From positions 1 to 17,721 of the forward strand of contig CAKPAT010000015.1 in the NCBI GenBank assembly GCA_934133155.1: DNA of 17,721 nt, read 5' to 3'. Position 1 is the first letter of the stretch; each line of letters starts with the position of its first letter. Below are positions 5,592 through 13,462 of the stretch, one piece after another. Source of the DNA: an uncultured Bacilli bacterium (GTDB lineage Bacteria; Bacillota_I; Bacilli_A; RF39; UBA660). Made by a program: the position numbers and the translations under genes. Below the pieces are notes generated by a model, which was not told where the DNA came from, searched no databases, and saw only the letters and a list, made by a program, of their open reading frames with translations.

Positions 5592-6761
5592 ATGCAAGAG
5601 TTAATAATGATAAAATATGGCGAACTAACAACAAAAAAAGCCAACAGAAGATTTTTCGTAAATACATTAAGCGACAACATAAAAAGACTTTTAAAAGATG
5701 AAAATATCAAAATAACCCAAAATAACGTTAGAATGTTTATCGAATGTGAAGACGCAAAAAAAATATCTCAAAAATTAAAAAAAATATTTGGAATCTACAG
5801 TATTGTAATCGCCTATAAAGTAAATACTAATATAGAAGATATTACCCAAAAATTTTTAGAAATAATTGATTATAACAAAAAAACATTTAAAGTAACTACT
5901 AAAAGAGCAGATAAATCATTTGAAATCCCATCAATGGAATTTAGTAGTATCATAGGCGGAAAAATCTTAAAAAATACAAATTTAAAAGTAGATGTAAAAA
6001 ATCCGGAAATAACATTAAATATTGAAATCAGAAAAGATGCTACATACATTTACACAGACGAAGAAAAAGGTGCCGGAGGTTATCCAGTTGGTGTTCAAGG
6101 TAAAGGACTATTAATGTTAAGTGGCGGAATAGATAGTCCAGTAGCTGGATACCTAACCTTAAAAAGAGGAGTAAATATCGAATGCCTTTATTTTGAATCA
6201 CCACCTCACACCAGCGAAGAAGCAAAAAACAAAGTATTAAAACTTGCCAGTATATTAAACGAATATTCAGGAAAAGTAAAAGTACATATAGTGCCGTTTA
6301 CCAAAATTCAAGAAGCTATATATAAAAACTGCCCAGACACATACATTATAACCATAATGCGCAGAATGATGTATAAAATAGCTGAAAGATACGCCAAAAA
6401 AATAAAAGCACAAATAATAATTAATGGTGAAAGTATTGGACAAGTAGCAAGTCAAACCTTAGAAAGTATGACATGTATAAATAGTGTCACAAATATGCCG
6501 GTCATAAGACCAGTAGCCTGCTTTGATAAACTAGAAATAATCGAAATTGCAAACAAAATAAATACATACGAAACAAGCATTTTACCTTACGAAGATTGTT
6601 GCACCATATTTGTTCCAAAACATCCAGTAATAAAACCAAAATTAGAAAAATGTGAAGAATACGAAAAAGCTTTTGATTTTGAAAAATTACTAGAAGAAAC
6701 CATTCAAAATATTAAAGTTATAGAAAACTTAAAAGAAGAAAAACCAGAAGATTTATTTTAA
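5592..6761 (+). CDS. thiI: tRNA 4-thiouridine synthase (tRNA sulfurtransferase) ThiI
   Basis: The 389-residue protein begins with the family motif Y-G-E-L-T-T-K-x-x-N-R-x-F (9-21) of the ferredoxin-like domain, followed by a THUMP domain (about 60-165) and an adenylating PP-loop domain with S-G-G-I-D-S-P-V-A (177-185). A later YEDCCTIFVPKHP stretch is conserved in the family. There is no C-terminal rhodanese domain, as usual in Bacilli. ThiI activates U8 of tRNA and inserts sulfur to make the s4U near-UV sensor. In Bacillus subtilis a dedicated cysteine desulfurase (nifZ) is adjacent; none is here, so sulfur must come from a desulfurase encoded elsewhere. ATG at 5592 follows a GAGGGAAA ribosome site. 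Its position between ezrA and ssp is as expected. Confidence 0.95.
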   Translation: MQELIMIKYGELTTKKANRRFFVNTLSDNIKRLLKDENIKITQNNVRMFIECEDAKKISQKLKKIFGIYSIVIAYKVNTNIEDITQKFLEIIDYNKKTFKVTTKRADKSFEIPSMEFSSIIGGKILKNTNLKVDVKNPEITLNIEIRKDATYIYTDEEKGAGGYPVGVQGKGLLMLSGGIDSPVAGYLTLKRGVNIECLYFESPPHTSEEAKNKVLKLASILNEYSGKVKVHIVPFTKIQEAIYKNCPDTYIITIMRRMMYKIAERYAKKIKAQIIINGESIGQVASQTLESMTCINSVTNMPVIRPVACFDKLEIIEIANKINTYETSILPYEDCCTIFVPKHPVIKPKLEKCEEYEKAFDFEKLLEETIQNIKVIENLKEEKPEDLF

Positions 6762-6783
6762 CAATTTTTTCCAACAAAAAAAA

Positions 6784-6813
6784 CGTATTAAAAAACCAAA
6801 TGTACACATGATA
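6784..6813 (+). promoter_or_regulatory. Candidate sigma-G (forespore) promoter of ssp
   Basis: CGTATT (6784-6789) and CATGATA (6807-6813) are 17 bases apart. The known sigma-G consensus is about TGAATA / CATACTA, so the -10 matches 5 of 7 and the -35 is fair. No good sigma-A promoter is present, and the short leader (about 20 nt) is typical of ssp genes. Confidence 0.4.
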
Positions 6814-6839
6814 GTAATGTACAGGAGGTGAAATACGAA

Positions 6840-7043
6840 ATGACAAATAAAAGTAATCGTTTAGTAGTTCCAGGTTCTAAAGAAGCAATTGAACAAATGA
6901 AGTACGAAATTGCTAATGAATTAGGAGTAAAAATGGGACCAGACGCTTCAAGTAGAGCAAACGGCTCAGTAGGAGGCGAAATTACTAAAAGACTTGTACA
7001 AATGGGTCAAGAACAAATCTCAGGTTCAAAATATAATAAATAA
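6840..7043 (+). CDS. Alpha/beta-type small acid-soluble spore protein (SASP)
   Basis: The 67-residue protein matches the SASP alpha/beta family over its whole length. The first signature is YEIANELGV, containing the E-I-A site where germination protease GPR cuts. The second is [16 protein letters not shown]. These proteins coat spore DNA, hold it in an A-like form and protect it from UV and heat, then serve as an amino acid store after germination. ATG at 6840 is chosen because AGGAGG (6823-6828) lies 11 nt before it; the in-frame GTG at 6828 falls inside the ribosome site. Together with spo0A it indicates a sporulating organism. Bacillus subtilis has sspA beside thiI, but I leave the exact paralogue unnamed. 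Confidence 0.95.
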   Translation: MTNKSNRLVVPGSKEAIEQMKYEIANELGVKMGPDASSRANGSVGGEITKRLVQMGQEQISGSKYNK

Positions 7044-7068
7044 GTTAAAACCATAGATTAAAATGGTT

Positions 7069-7100
7069 AAAGGAAACCTATTCACGGTTTCCTTTCTTTT
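7069..7100. terminator. Bidirectional terminator between ssp and the convergent gene
   Basis: A 10-bp stem, AAAGGAAACC (7069-7078) and GGTTTCCTTT (7086-7095), with a 7-nt loop is followed by CTTTT on the plus strand. It serves ssp, and read on the minus strand the gene ending at 7078. That gene's TAG stop overlaps the stem-loop junction. The minus-strand U-tract is weaker. Confidence 0.75.
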
Positions 7101-7401
7101 GCCTAAAAACATAACTATAAACTTTCTTCTTATTTTCCGAAATTTCCAAAGAAGAAATTTCATCACCAAACTTAAACCAATAATCTAAAGACTTCGCACA
7201 TAAATGATTAATCTTATTTTTCTCTGGTCTAATAAGCTCATCACCATGTTCTAAAAACATCTTGTTAAACTTAATAAATCTATAAACACCATTTTGTTTA
7301 ATAACAATATAAAACTGCATATATAAATAATGCTGAGAAAAATCATAAGCCATACCAATAAATTTATTAGAATACTTCTTAAGCTTATACTTTTCAAACA
7401 T
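7078..7401 (-). CDS. Hypothetical protein, 107 residues
   Basis: I do not recognise this protein. It is basic and rich in tyrosine, phenylalanine and lysine, with no signal peptide, transmembrane helix or metal-binding cysteine pattern; its single cysteine lies near residue 69. Alternating strands in the first half (FIGMAYDFSQHYLYMQFYIVI and KQNGVYRFIKF) suggest a small beta-rich fold. The gene is well supported as real: strong ribosome site GAGGTGAT just before the ATG, a near-consensus promoter, and its own stop inside a terminator. It is convergent to ssp and divided from clpP by a terminator and the promoter, so it is a single-gene unit. Its place next to ssp may hint at a sporulation-time role, but no sigma-G-like element precedes it. 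Confidence 0.75.
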   Translation of the reverse strand: MFEKYKLKKYSNKFIGMAYDFSQHYLYMQFYIVIKQNGVYRFIKFNKMFLEHGDELIRPEKNKINHLCAKSLDYWFKFGDEISSLEISENKKKVYSYVFRQKKGNRE

Positions 7402-7424
7402 AAAATCACCTCAATAGCACAAAT

Positions 7425-7453
7425 ATAATACAAATTTTAAAATTAAAAGTCAA
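7425..7453 (-). promoter_or_regulatory. Promoter of the 107-residue protein gene
   Basis: On the minus strand TTGACT (7448-7453) and TATTAT (7425-7430) are 17 bases apart, a strong vegetative-type promoter (5 of 6 in each box). The start codon is 24 bases downstream. Confidence 0.65.
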
Positions 7454-7454
7454 T

Positions 7455-7487
7455 GAAAAAAGCCTTATAAAATTTTATCAATAAGGC
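7455..7487 (-). terminator. Terminator of clpP, enclosing its stop codon
   Basis: Read on the minus strand, GCCTTAT (7481-7487) and ATAAGGC (7462-7468) form a 7-bp stem, followed by a T-run (7456-7461). The TAA stop of clpP (7465-7467) is inside the 3' arm. Confidence 0.7.
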
Positions 7488-8034
7488 CATAATCTAATGC
7501 TTCTTTTGAAGATAAAAAATAATCTCTTTCTGTATCATTTTCAATTTGTTTCAAATCCTTGCCTGTATTTTTACTTAAAATTTGATTTAACTTATCCTTT
7601 AATTTTAAAATTCTTTCCGCCGCAATTTTAATTTCCGTCGCTTGTCCTTGTGCACCACCTAAAGGCTGATGAATCATAACCTCACTATTAGGCAAACAAA
7701 AACGTAAACCCTTTTCACCTGAAGAAAGTAAAAACGCTGCCATAGAAGCCGCCATACCAATGCAAGTAGTTGAAACCTTACTTTTAATAAAATTCATTGT
7801 ATCATAAATTGCCATACCAGAAGTAATACTACCACCAGGTGAATTAATATATAAACTAATATTATCATGACTCAAAGAGTCCAAATAAAGAAGTTCTGCC
7901 ACCACACAATTAGCTAAATCATCATCAATTTCACCACTTAAAATAATAATTCTATCACGCAAAAGCCTTGAATAAATATCATAAACCCTCTCACCATCCA
8001 AAGACTTTTCTAAAACACTAGGTATTAAAGACAT
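7465..8034 (-). CDS. clpP: ATP-dependent Clp protease proteolytic subunit ClpP
   Basis: The 189-residue protein has the full ClpP catalytic triad: S97 in G-M-A-A-S-M-A-A, H122 in I-H-Q-P and D171 in E-R-D-Y. It also has the INSPGGS oxyanion and handle-start region near 64-69. The N-terminus lacks a recognisable propeptide and begins with the axial loop region, S-L-I-P-S-V-L-E, then [12 protein letters not shown]. Fourteen subunits form the barrel that degrades proteins unfolded by ClpX or ClpC. In sporulating Bacilli ClpP helps control developmental regulators. The ribosome site GGGAGGTG lies before the ATG at 8034. It is divergent from the nucleoside kinase gene. I saw no CtsR operator or CIRCE element and only a weak promoter in the 115-bp gap. 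Confidence 0.95.
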   Translation of the reverse strand: MSLIPSVLEKSLDGERVYDIYSRLLRDRIIILSGEIDDDLANCVVAELLYLDSLSHDNISLYINSPGGSITSGMAIYDTMNFIKSKVSTTCIGMAASMAAFLLSSGEKGLRFCLPNSEVMIHQPLGGAQGQATEIKIAAERILKLKDKLNQILSKNTGKDLKQIENDTERDYFLSSKEALDYGLIDKIL

Positions 8035-8091
8035 AAAGCACCTCCCATACTTATAATAAGACGTAAAGAGAAAAAATATTCACAAAAAAAA

Positions 8092-8120
8092 CTGACAAAA
8101 AATTATATTTCTGCTAAACT
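8092..8120 (+). promoter_or_regulatory. Promoter of the nucleoside kinase-gapA unit
   Basis: CTGACA (8092-8097) and an extended -10 TGC plus TAAACT (8115-8120) are 17 bases apart. The -10 overlaps an in-frame TTG at 8120, which argues against translation starting there. Confidence 0.55.
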
Positions 8121-8149
8121 TGTATATAGTAAGAAAGGGGAAAAAGAAA

Positions 8150-9811
8150 ATGTCAAAAATAAAATTAAAATATAATGGCACTCTAATAAGTGACATCGAG
8201 CCAAATACTACCTTATATGAAATAAGCAAAAAAGTGGAAAATGACTATAAATACCCAATCATAGGAGCAAAACTAGACGAATTTATCGTTGGACTAAATA
8301 CAAAAATTCAAAATAGTGCATCAGTAAAATTTTATGACTTATCTACATCAGAAGGAAGTAGAATATACTCAAGAAGCCTAGAATTTCTAGTAACTGTAGC
8401 AACAAAAAAAATATTGGGAAAAACAGCTGACATATTAATAGATTACTCCTTAGAAAATGGCATTTACTGCAAAATAACCGGATTAGATATAACTCAAAAA
8501 GACGTTAAAAAAATCGAAGAAAAAATGCATGAAATGGTAGAAGAAAAAATTCCATACATAGAAATGATTGTAAATAGATTTGACGCCATAAAATATTTCA
8601 AAAAAAATAACCAACCAGATAAAATAAACAGTCTAAGATATACCACAAATAAAACAATTACTTTGTATTCACTTGACGGCGTGTATGATTACTTTTTTGG
8701 ACCACTCGCCTGTAATACCGGTATTATCAAAAACTTTGATTTAATATACCTTAAACAAAATAGTTTTATTTTAACATATCCAAATAGAAAAAATCCAAAT
8801 GAACTAGGCGAATACATACACCATAAACTAACATTTGATACCTATAAAAAATATCAAGAATGGGGTAGACAAATAAAAGTTTCAACAGTTGCCGACTTAA
8901 ATAAAATATCCACTGAAAATAAATGCCCACTTGCCATCAGCTTTTTTGAAACATACTATGAAGACCAACTAAGTACCATTGCAAGCCAAATATATGATAA
9001 AAAAAATAAAATAAAATTAATTCTTCTTGCTGGCCCATCATCGAGCGGAAAAACAACAACCGCAAAAAAACTTGGAATATATCTTAAAGTTAAAGGAGTT
9101 AATTCATATAGAATATCTCTAGACGATTACTTCAAAGATAGAGAAGAGGTAGCTAAAGATGAAGAAGGAAATTATGATTTTGCCGACATAAAATCGACTG
9201 ATATCGAACTATTTAATACACACCTAAAAAAATTATTAAATGGTGAAAAAGTCTTGCTCCCTGAGTTTGATTTTGTAAAAGGTAAAAAAGTATTTAAAGA
9301 CAAATACCTAAAATTAAGTGAAAATGACGTTTTAATCATTGAAGGAATACACACATTAAATGATACCATCACCAAAGACGTGCCAAGAGAAAACAAATTC
9401 AAGATATTTATTAGTCCGCTTATGCACCTTAAAATAGATAACCACAATCGTATTCATACAACAGACGTTAGAAAAATAAGAAGAATTGTCAGAGATAGCA
9501 GATGTAGAGGAACATCCGCCGAAGAAACTCTAAAAATGTGGTCAAACGTTGATAAAGAAGCCATCGAAAATATCTATCCATACCAAGATGATGCGGACGC
9601 CATGATAAACTCTTCACTAGCATATGAATTAGGAGTACTTAGGACATATGCCGAGCCATTATTATATGGAATAGATAGCACCAAAGAAGAATACCCAGAA
9701 GCTACAAGATTAATTAACTTACTCAGAAACTTCCTGCCAATAACCAGTGATATAGTGCCGGAAGACTCTATATTAAGAGAATTTATTGGCGGAGGAATAT
9801 ACGGAAATTAG
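8150..9811 (+). CDS. Nucleoside (uridine-like) kinase with ThrRS-type TGS and SAD N-terminus
   Basis: The 553-residue protein fuses a TGS domain (about 1-65) and a threonyl/alanyl-tRNA-synthetase second-additional-domain-like region (about 70-250) to a uridine kinase/phosphoribulokinase domain. That domain has Walker A G-P-S-S-S-G-K-T-T (295-303), S-L-D-D-Y-F (323-328) and an IIEGIH strand. There is no synthetase catalytic core, so it is not a ThrRS. Proteins with this layout are common in Clostridia and related Firmicutes and are usually called nucleoside kinase; substrate and reason for the fusion are not established. ATG at 8150 is preferred (AGAAAGGGG 9 nt before); a longer reading from TTG 8120 overlaps the promoter. 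gapA follows after 14 nt, so the two are probably co-transcribed. Confidence 0.88.
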   Translation: MSKIKLKYNGTLISDIEPNTTLYEISKKVENDYKYPIIGAKLDEFIVGLNTKIQNSASVKFYDLSTSEGSRIYSRSLEFLVTVATKKILGKTADILIDYSLENGIYCKITGLDITQKDVKKIEEKMHEMVEEKIPYIEMIVNRFDAIKYFKKNNQPDKINSLRYTTNKTITLYSLDGVYDYFFGPLACNTGIIKNFDLIYLKQNSFILTYPNRKNPNELGEYIHHKLTFDTYKKYQEWGRQIKVSTVADLNKISTENKCPLAISFFETYYEDQLSTIASQIYDKKNKIKLILLAGPSSSGKTTTAKKLGIYLKVKGVNSYRISLDDYFKDREEVAKDEEGNYDFADIKSTDIELFNTHLKKLLNGEKVLLPEFDFVKGKKVFKDKYLKLSENDVLIIEGIHTLNDTITKDVPRENKFKIFISPLMHLKIDNHNRIHTTDVRKIRRIVRDSRCRGTSAEETLKMWSNVDKEAIENIYPYQDDADAMINSSLAYELGVLRTYAEPLLYGIDSTKEEYPEATRLINLLRNFLPITSDIVPEDSILREFIGGGIYGN

Positions 9812-9825
9812 AAAGGAAAAAGAAA

Positions 9826-10827
9826 ATGAAAAAAATAGCCATAAATGGATTCGGAAGAATCGGAAGATTAGTATTTAGATTAATGGAAGAAGATAAAGAC
9901 TTAAAAGTAGTTGCCATAAACGATCTAACAGACCCTGAGCAACTCGCATACCTATTAAAATATGACACATCGCATAGAAAATATAATGCAGAAATAAGTT
10001 ATGACGAAAACGGTATAATTGTAAACGGTAGAAAAATACCAATATACGCTGAAACAGATCCCATAAACTTACCATGGAAAGATTTGGAAATAGACGCTGT
10101 ATTTGAATGTACTGGTAGATTTACAGATAAAGAAAAAGCTATGGCACATATAACTGTGGGAGCAAAAAAAGTAATAATATCAGCCCCTGCCAAAGGAGAT
10201 GTAAAAACAGTTGTTTACGGAGTAAATGAAAATATATTAACAGGTGATGAGCAAATAATAAGTGCAGCCTCATGCACCACTAATTGTTTAGCACCCATAG
10301 TAGACGTTTTAAACAAAGAATTTAAAATAAAAGAAGGATACATGACAACAGTTCATGCCTATACAAATGACCAAGCAACATTAGATATAGCTCATAAAAA
10401 AGGAGCAAAATCAAGAAGAGGAAGAGCAGCCGGTGCTAACATTATTCCAGCAACGACAGGAGCAGCTAGTAGTATTGGCAAAGTAATACCAGAATTAAAT
10501 GGTAAACTAGATGGACTAGCTTTTAGAGTGCCAGTAACAACTGGATCAGTCGTAGATTTAACTGTTAAATTAAGCCAAAAAGTAACTATAGAAGATATAA
10601 ATAACGTCTTTAAAAAATATCAAAACGAAACATTAGGATATACCGAAGACCCAATAGTTTCCAGCGATATAATAGGTGACACACATGGTGGAGTAGTAGA
10701 TGGCCTTTCAACAAACGTTTTAAATACTGAAGAAGGACAACTTGTAAAAGTAGTTGCATTTTATGACAATGAAATGAGTTATAGTGCCCAAATGGTAAGA
10801 ACAGCAAAACATTTAGTGCAAGGGTAA
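9826..10827 (+). CDS. gapA: Glyceraldehyde-3-phosphate dehydrogenase, glycolytic type
   Basis: The 333-residue protein has the NAD-binding G-F-G-R-I-G-R (8-14), D33 at the end of the second strand (favouring NAD over NADP), the active-site S-C150-T-T-N-C and the helper H177 in T-T-V-H-A-Y-T. It converts glyceraldehyde-3-phosphate, phosphate and NAD to 1,3-bisphosphoglycerate in the cytoplasm, and its product is used by Pgk, encoded one gene downstream. ATG at 9826 follows AGAAAGGAAAAAG. It has no promoter of its own in the 14-nt gap and seems to be read from the nucleoside kinase promoter. A terminator ends this unit, so gapA is separated from pgk by that terminator and a prepilin gene. No CggR-type regulator gene is adjacent, unlike in Bacillus. 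Confidence 0.97.
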   Translation: MKKIAINGFGRIGRLVFRLMEEDKDLKVVAINDLTDPEQLAYLLKYDTSHRKYNAEISYDENGIIVNGRKIPIYAETDPINLPWKDLEIDAVFECTGRFTDKEKAMAHITVGAKKVIISAPAKGDVKTVVYGVNENILTGDEQIISAASCTTNCLAPIVDVLNKEFKIKEGYMTTVHAYTNDQATLDIAHKKGAKSRRGRAAGANIIPATTGAASSIGKVIPELNGKLDGLAFRVPVTTGSVVDLTVKLSQKVTIEDINNVFKKYQNETLGYTEDPIVSSDIIGDTHGGVVDGLSTNVLNTEEGQLVKVVAFYDNEMSYSAQMVRTAKHLVQG

Positions 10828-10840
10828 AACCTTGTTTTTT
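10819..10840 (+). terminator. Terminator of gapA, with the stop codon in the loop
   Basis: CAAGG (10819-10823) and CCTTG (10830-10834) form a short stem, followed by six T. The TAA stop (10825-10827) is in the 6-nt loop. The stem is only 5 bp, so some read-through is possible. Confidence 0.6.
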
Positions 10841-10870
10841 CTTTCTTTACACCTAAATATCACATTAACC

Positions 10871-10897
10871 TTGTTATTAATGAAAAAATGGTATAAA
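10871..10897 (+). promoter_or_regulatory. Promoter of the prepilin-pgk-tpiA cluster
   Basis: An extended -10 (TGG followed by TATAAA at 10892-10897) has TTGTTA (10871-10876) upstream at a short spacing of 15. It is the only promoter seen before the five-gene cluster. Confidence 0.45.
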
Positions 10898-10916
10898 ATG
10901 ACAATAGGTGAAGAAT

Positions 10917-11300
10917 ATGAAAAAAGGATTCACATTAGTTGAACTTATGGCAATTATCGTATTATTAAGTGTTATATTATTAGTATCAGTGCCTTCAATA
11001 ATTTCATCCAATAAAGCCGCAAGAGAAGAAAACTATAAAAAATTTGTTGAAACAATTGAAGATGCTGCAGAAACATATCTTGAGCTTCATCCTGAAGAAT
11101 TTAAAGAATTAAAAAGTGCTTTATATGCCACAAATGAGATAACAGTCACAGCTGAGATAAAGGTAAGCGATTTGATTAAAGATGGTTTAATAAGTGGTAC
11201 CACACTTAACCCAAAAACTGATAAAAAAATATCTAGTGAAAATGGTAAAGTAATTGTGAAAAATGAAGACAATGAACTTAAATATACATATGAATCGTGA
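10917..11300 (+). CDS. Type IV pilin-like (prepilin) protein upstream of pgk
   Basis: The 127-residue protein starts with a class III signal, K-K-G then F-T-L-V-E-L, cut by prepilin peptidase after G4, then a hydrophobic helix to about residue 28 that serves as membrane anchor and pilus core. The globular part is acidic and short, without cysteines, unlike the two prepilins near the right end. It could be a structural or minor (pseudo)pilin. ATG at 10917 is taken because AGGTG lies 7 nt before it; the in-frame GTG at 10908 is inside the ribosome site. Its TGA stop lies 8 bases before the pgk start, so it is co-transcribed and probably coupled with pgk, an unusual partner for a pilin. No secretion ATPase, platform protein or peptidase gene is in the window. 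Confidence 0.85.
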   Translation: MKKGFTLVELMAIIVLLSVILLVSVPSIISSNKAAREENYKKFVETIEDAAETYLELHPEEFKELKSALYATNEITVTAEIKVSDLIKDGLISGTTLNPKTDKKISSENGKVIVKNEDNELKYTYES

Positions 11301-11308
11301 GGGAAACT

Positions 11309-12472
11309 ATGAAAAAAATAACAGACTATAATTTAGAAAATAAAAAAGTAATAATAAGATGTGATTTTAATGTCCCAATACAAAATGGAAAAATAATGGA
11401 TGAAACAAGAATAAAAGAAAGTTTAAAAACCATTAAATATGCAAGGGAAAAAGGTGCAAAAATAATACTTTTATCACACATGGGAAGAGTAAAAGAAGAA
11501 AAAGATAAAGAAAAATACACCTTAAAACCAGTAGCAGAAAGTTTAAGTAAGAAATTAAGAAAAAAAGTTATTTTTGTAGATCAAACAAGAGGCGAAAAAG
11601 TCGAAAATGCCATAAACAAAATGAAACCTAAAGACGTAATACTTCTTGAAAACACCAGATTTGAAGACTTAAATGGTGAACTAGAAAGTAACAATGATGA
11701 GGCTCTTGGAAAATATTGGGCAAGTCTTGGAGATATATTCATAAATGATGCCTTTGGCACTATTCATAGAAGCCACGCTTCAAACGTTGGTATTGCAACA
11801 TACTTAAAAAGTGGCATCGGTTTTCTAGTGGAAAAAGAATTAAAAGAATTAGAAAAATTAAATAACCCTAAAAGACCATACACAATAGTACTTGGTGGTG
11901 CAAAAATAAGCGATAAAATAGGCTTAGTAAACGTTTTGGCTGAAAAAGCTGACTACCTATTAATTGGTGGTGGTATGGCCTTTACATTCTTAAAATCAGC
12001 TGGCTTTAATATAGGAATGTCGGTATTAGATAAAGACTCACTAGAATTTTGCACAGAAATGCTTAAAAAATATGAGGATAAAATAATCCTACCTATAGAC
12101 ATAATCGTCTCTAAAGACATGAAAACAAAAACCGAAAGATTTATCAACGAAATAGAAGAAGACGAAACAGGACTTGATATAGGTCCAAAAACAGTAAAAC
12201 TATTTAAACAGTACCTTGAAAGCAGTAAAACAATTTTCTTAAATGGTCCACTAGGATACTTTGAAAATGAAAACTTTCAAAATGGTACAAAACAAATATG
12301 CCAAATAATCAGTGAAAATAAAGGCATAAAAATAGTTGGTGGAGGAGACACCGCTAGTGCTGTAACATCATTAGGATACGCCAAAAAAATGACACATATA
12401 TCAACCGGTGGTGGTGCAAGCTTAAAATTTATAGAAGGAAAGCCTTTAAAAGCTTTAGAAATAATCAAATGA
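11309..12472 (+). CDS. pgk: Phosphoglycerate kinase
   Basis: The 387-residue protein (family about 390-400) has the N-terminal R-C-D-F-N-V-P (17-23), the phosphoglycerate-binding HRSHAS stretch, L-G-G-A-K-I-S-D-K at the start of the nucleotide domain, G-G-G-D-T-A-S-A-V and the C-terminal T-G-G-G-A-S-L. It makes ATP from 1,3-bisphosphoglycerate in glycolysis. ATG at 11309 follows GAGGG at 11299-11303, which overlaps the stop of the prepilin gene; the in-frame GTG at 11297 also overlaps that stop and has no ribosome site. The gene overlaps the next by 4 bases (ATGA). It is second in the cluster prepilin-pgk-flippase-glucosyltransferase-tpiA. Confidence 0.96.
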   Translation: MKKITDYNLENKKVIIRCDFNVPIQNGKIMDETRIKESLKTIKYAREKGAKIILLSHMGRVKEEKDKEKYTLKPVAESLSKKLRKKVIFVDQTRGEKVENAINKMKPKDVILLENTRFEDLNGELESNNDEALGKYWASLGDIFINDAFGTIHRSHASNVGIATYLKSGIGFLVEKELKELEKLNNPKRPYTIVLGGAKISDKIGLVNVLAEKADYLLIGGGMAFTFLKSAGFNIGMSVLDKDSLEFCTEMLKKYEDKIILPIDIIVSKDMKTKTERFINEIEEDETGLDIGPKTVKLFKQYLESSKTIFLNGPLGYFENENFQNGTKQICQIISENKGIKIVGGGDTASAVTSLGYAKKMTHISTGGGASLKFIEGKPLKALEIIK

Positions 12473-13458
12473 AAAATAAAAAAAGTCTTTTAGTTATATT
12501 CATAATTACTGCATTAATTTTATATATCACACTAAAAGATAACTTCTTAGATAAAATAAAATACATCTTTTCCTTTAACCCATTATGGCTCCTTCTAGCA
12601 TTTGCCCTAATAATTGCCTATTGGTTTTTAAAAGCCCTAGTACTATATTATTGTACAAATAAAGTTGATAAAACTTACCCCTTTTGGAAAGCTCTCTACC
12701 TAATGGTAACAACCCAGTTCTTTCATGCAATAACCCCATTTTCATCAGGTGGACAGCCATGGCAAATATATACATTAAAAAAAGATGGTATTGAAATAGA
12801 AAAAAGCACAAACATTATACTTCAAGATTTTATCGTCTACCAAATAGCCTTAATATTAATTGGTTTAATAGCTATTATATCAAACCATATATGGCAAATA
12901 TTTCCACAAAACGGCTTACTTAAAAAACTCGTATTAATTGGTTTCACTTTAAATCTTCTAGTAACAGTTGCCTTGTTTATTCTCGCTTTCAGCAAAAAAT
13001 GGAATAAAAAAATATTAAATACTACGGTAAACATTTTAGGAAAATTAAAAATCATTAAAGATAAAGAAAAATACTTAAATAAAACAGAAGAGTACATAGA
13101 TAATTTTCATAAAGTTGCCTTAGAGCTCATCAATGATAAAAAATATTTTATAAAAATAACATCCTTAAACCTATTTGCCTTAACAGGATTATACCTAATC
13201 CCATTCACATTAGCCATGGGACTTGGAATATATTTAAATCCACTAATCGTAATAGTTACATCTGCCTACGTCATGCTTATCGGATCAATGGTTCCCATAC
13301 CTGGTGGAACAGGCGGATTAGAATATGGCTTTCTATCATTTTATAAAACATTCATAAAAGAGCCCATCTTATCAAGCCTAATGATTGTATGGCGAATTGT
13401 CACCTATTACTTTGGTGTTTTGCTTGGTGCGATAATATTAAACATAAAAAGGAAGTGA
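12469..13458 (+). CDS. YbhN / LPG-synthase transmembrane-domain family membrane protein
   Basis: The 329-residue integral membrane protein has about seven or eight hydrophobic helices (for example near 6-23, 39-60, 123-143, 153-174, 233-255, 257-279, 305-325). Family landmarks are F-S-S-G-G-Q-P in the first half and I-P-G-G-T-G-G-L-E near the end. It corresponds to the flippase-like half of MprF, without the C-terminal aminoacyl-lipid synthase domain, so it should not itself make lysyl-phosphatidylglycerol. Relatives are thought to move lipids or lipid-linked sugars across the membrane. It overlaps pgk by 4 bases and the glycolipid glucosyltransferase starts 4 bases after its stop. A role in translocating or supporting that glycolipid is a reasonable inference. 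Confidence 0.85.
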   Translation: MKNKKSLLVIFIITALILYITLKDNFLDKIKYIFSFNPLWLLLAFALIIAYWFLKALVLYYCTNKVDKTYPFWKALYLMVTTQFFHAITPFSSGGQPWQIYTLKKDGIEIEKSTNIILQDFIVYQIALILIGLIAIISNHIWQIFPQNGLLKKLVLIGFTLNLLVTVALFILAFSKKWNKKILNTTVNILGKLKIIKDKEKYLNKTEEYIDNFHKVALELINDKKYFIKITSLNLFALTGLYLIPFTLAMGLGIYLNPLIVIVTSAYVMLIGSMVPIPGGTGGLEYGFLSFYKTFIKEPILSSLMIVWRIVTYYFGVLLGAIILNIKRK

Positions 13459-13462
13459 GAAA

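Noticed and set aside
7600..8000. Long minus- and plus-strand open frames overlapping clpP, ezrA, gapA and others
   Set aside because: They lie opposite or out of frame with strongly conserved genes and have no ribosome sites or recognisable domains.
8120..8149. Longer start (TTG) for the nucleoside kinase
   Set aside because: The codon lies in the -10 box and has no ribosome site; the TGS domain begins properly at the ATG at 8150.
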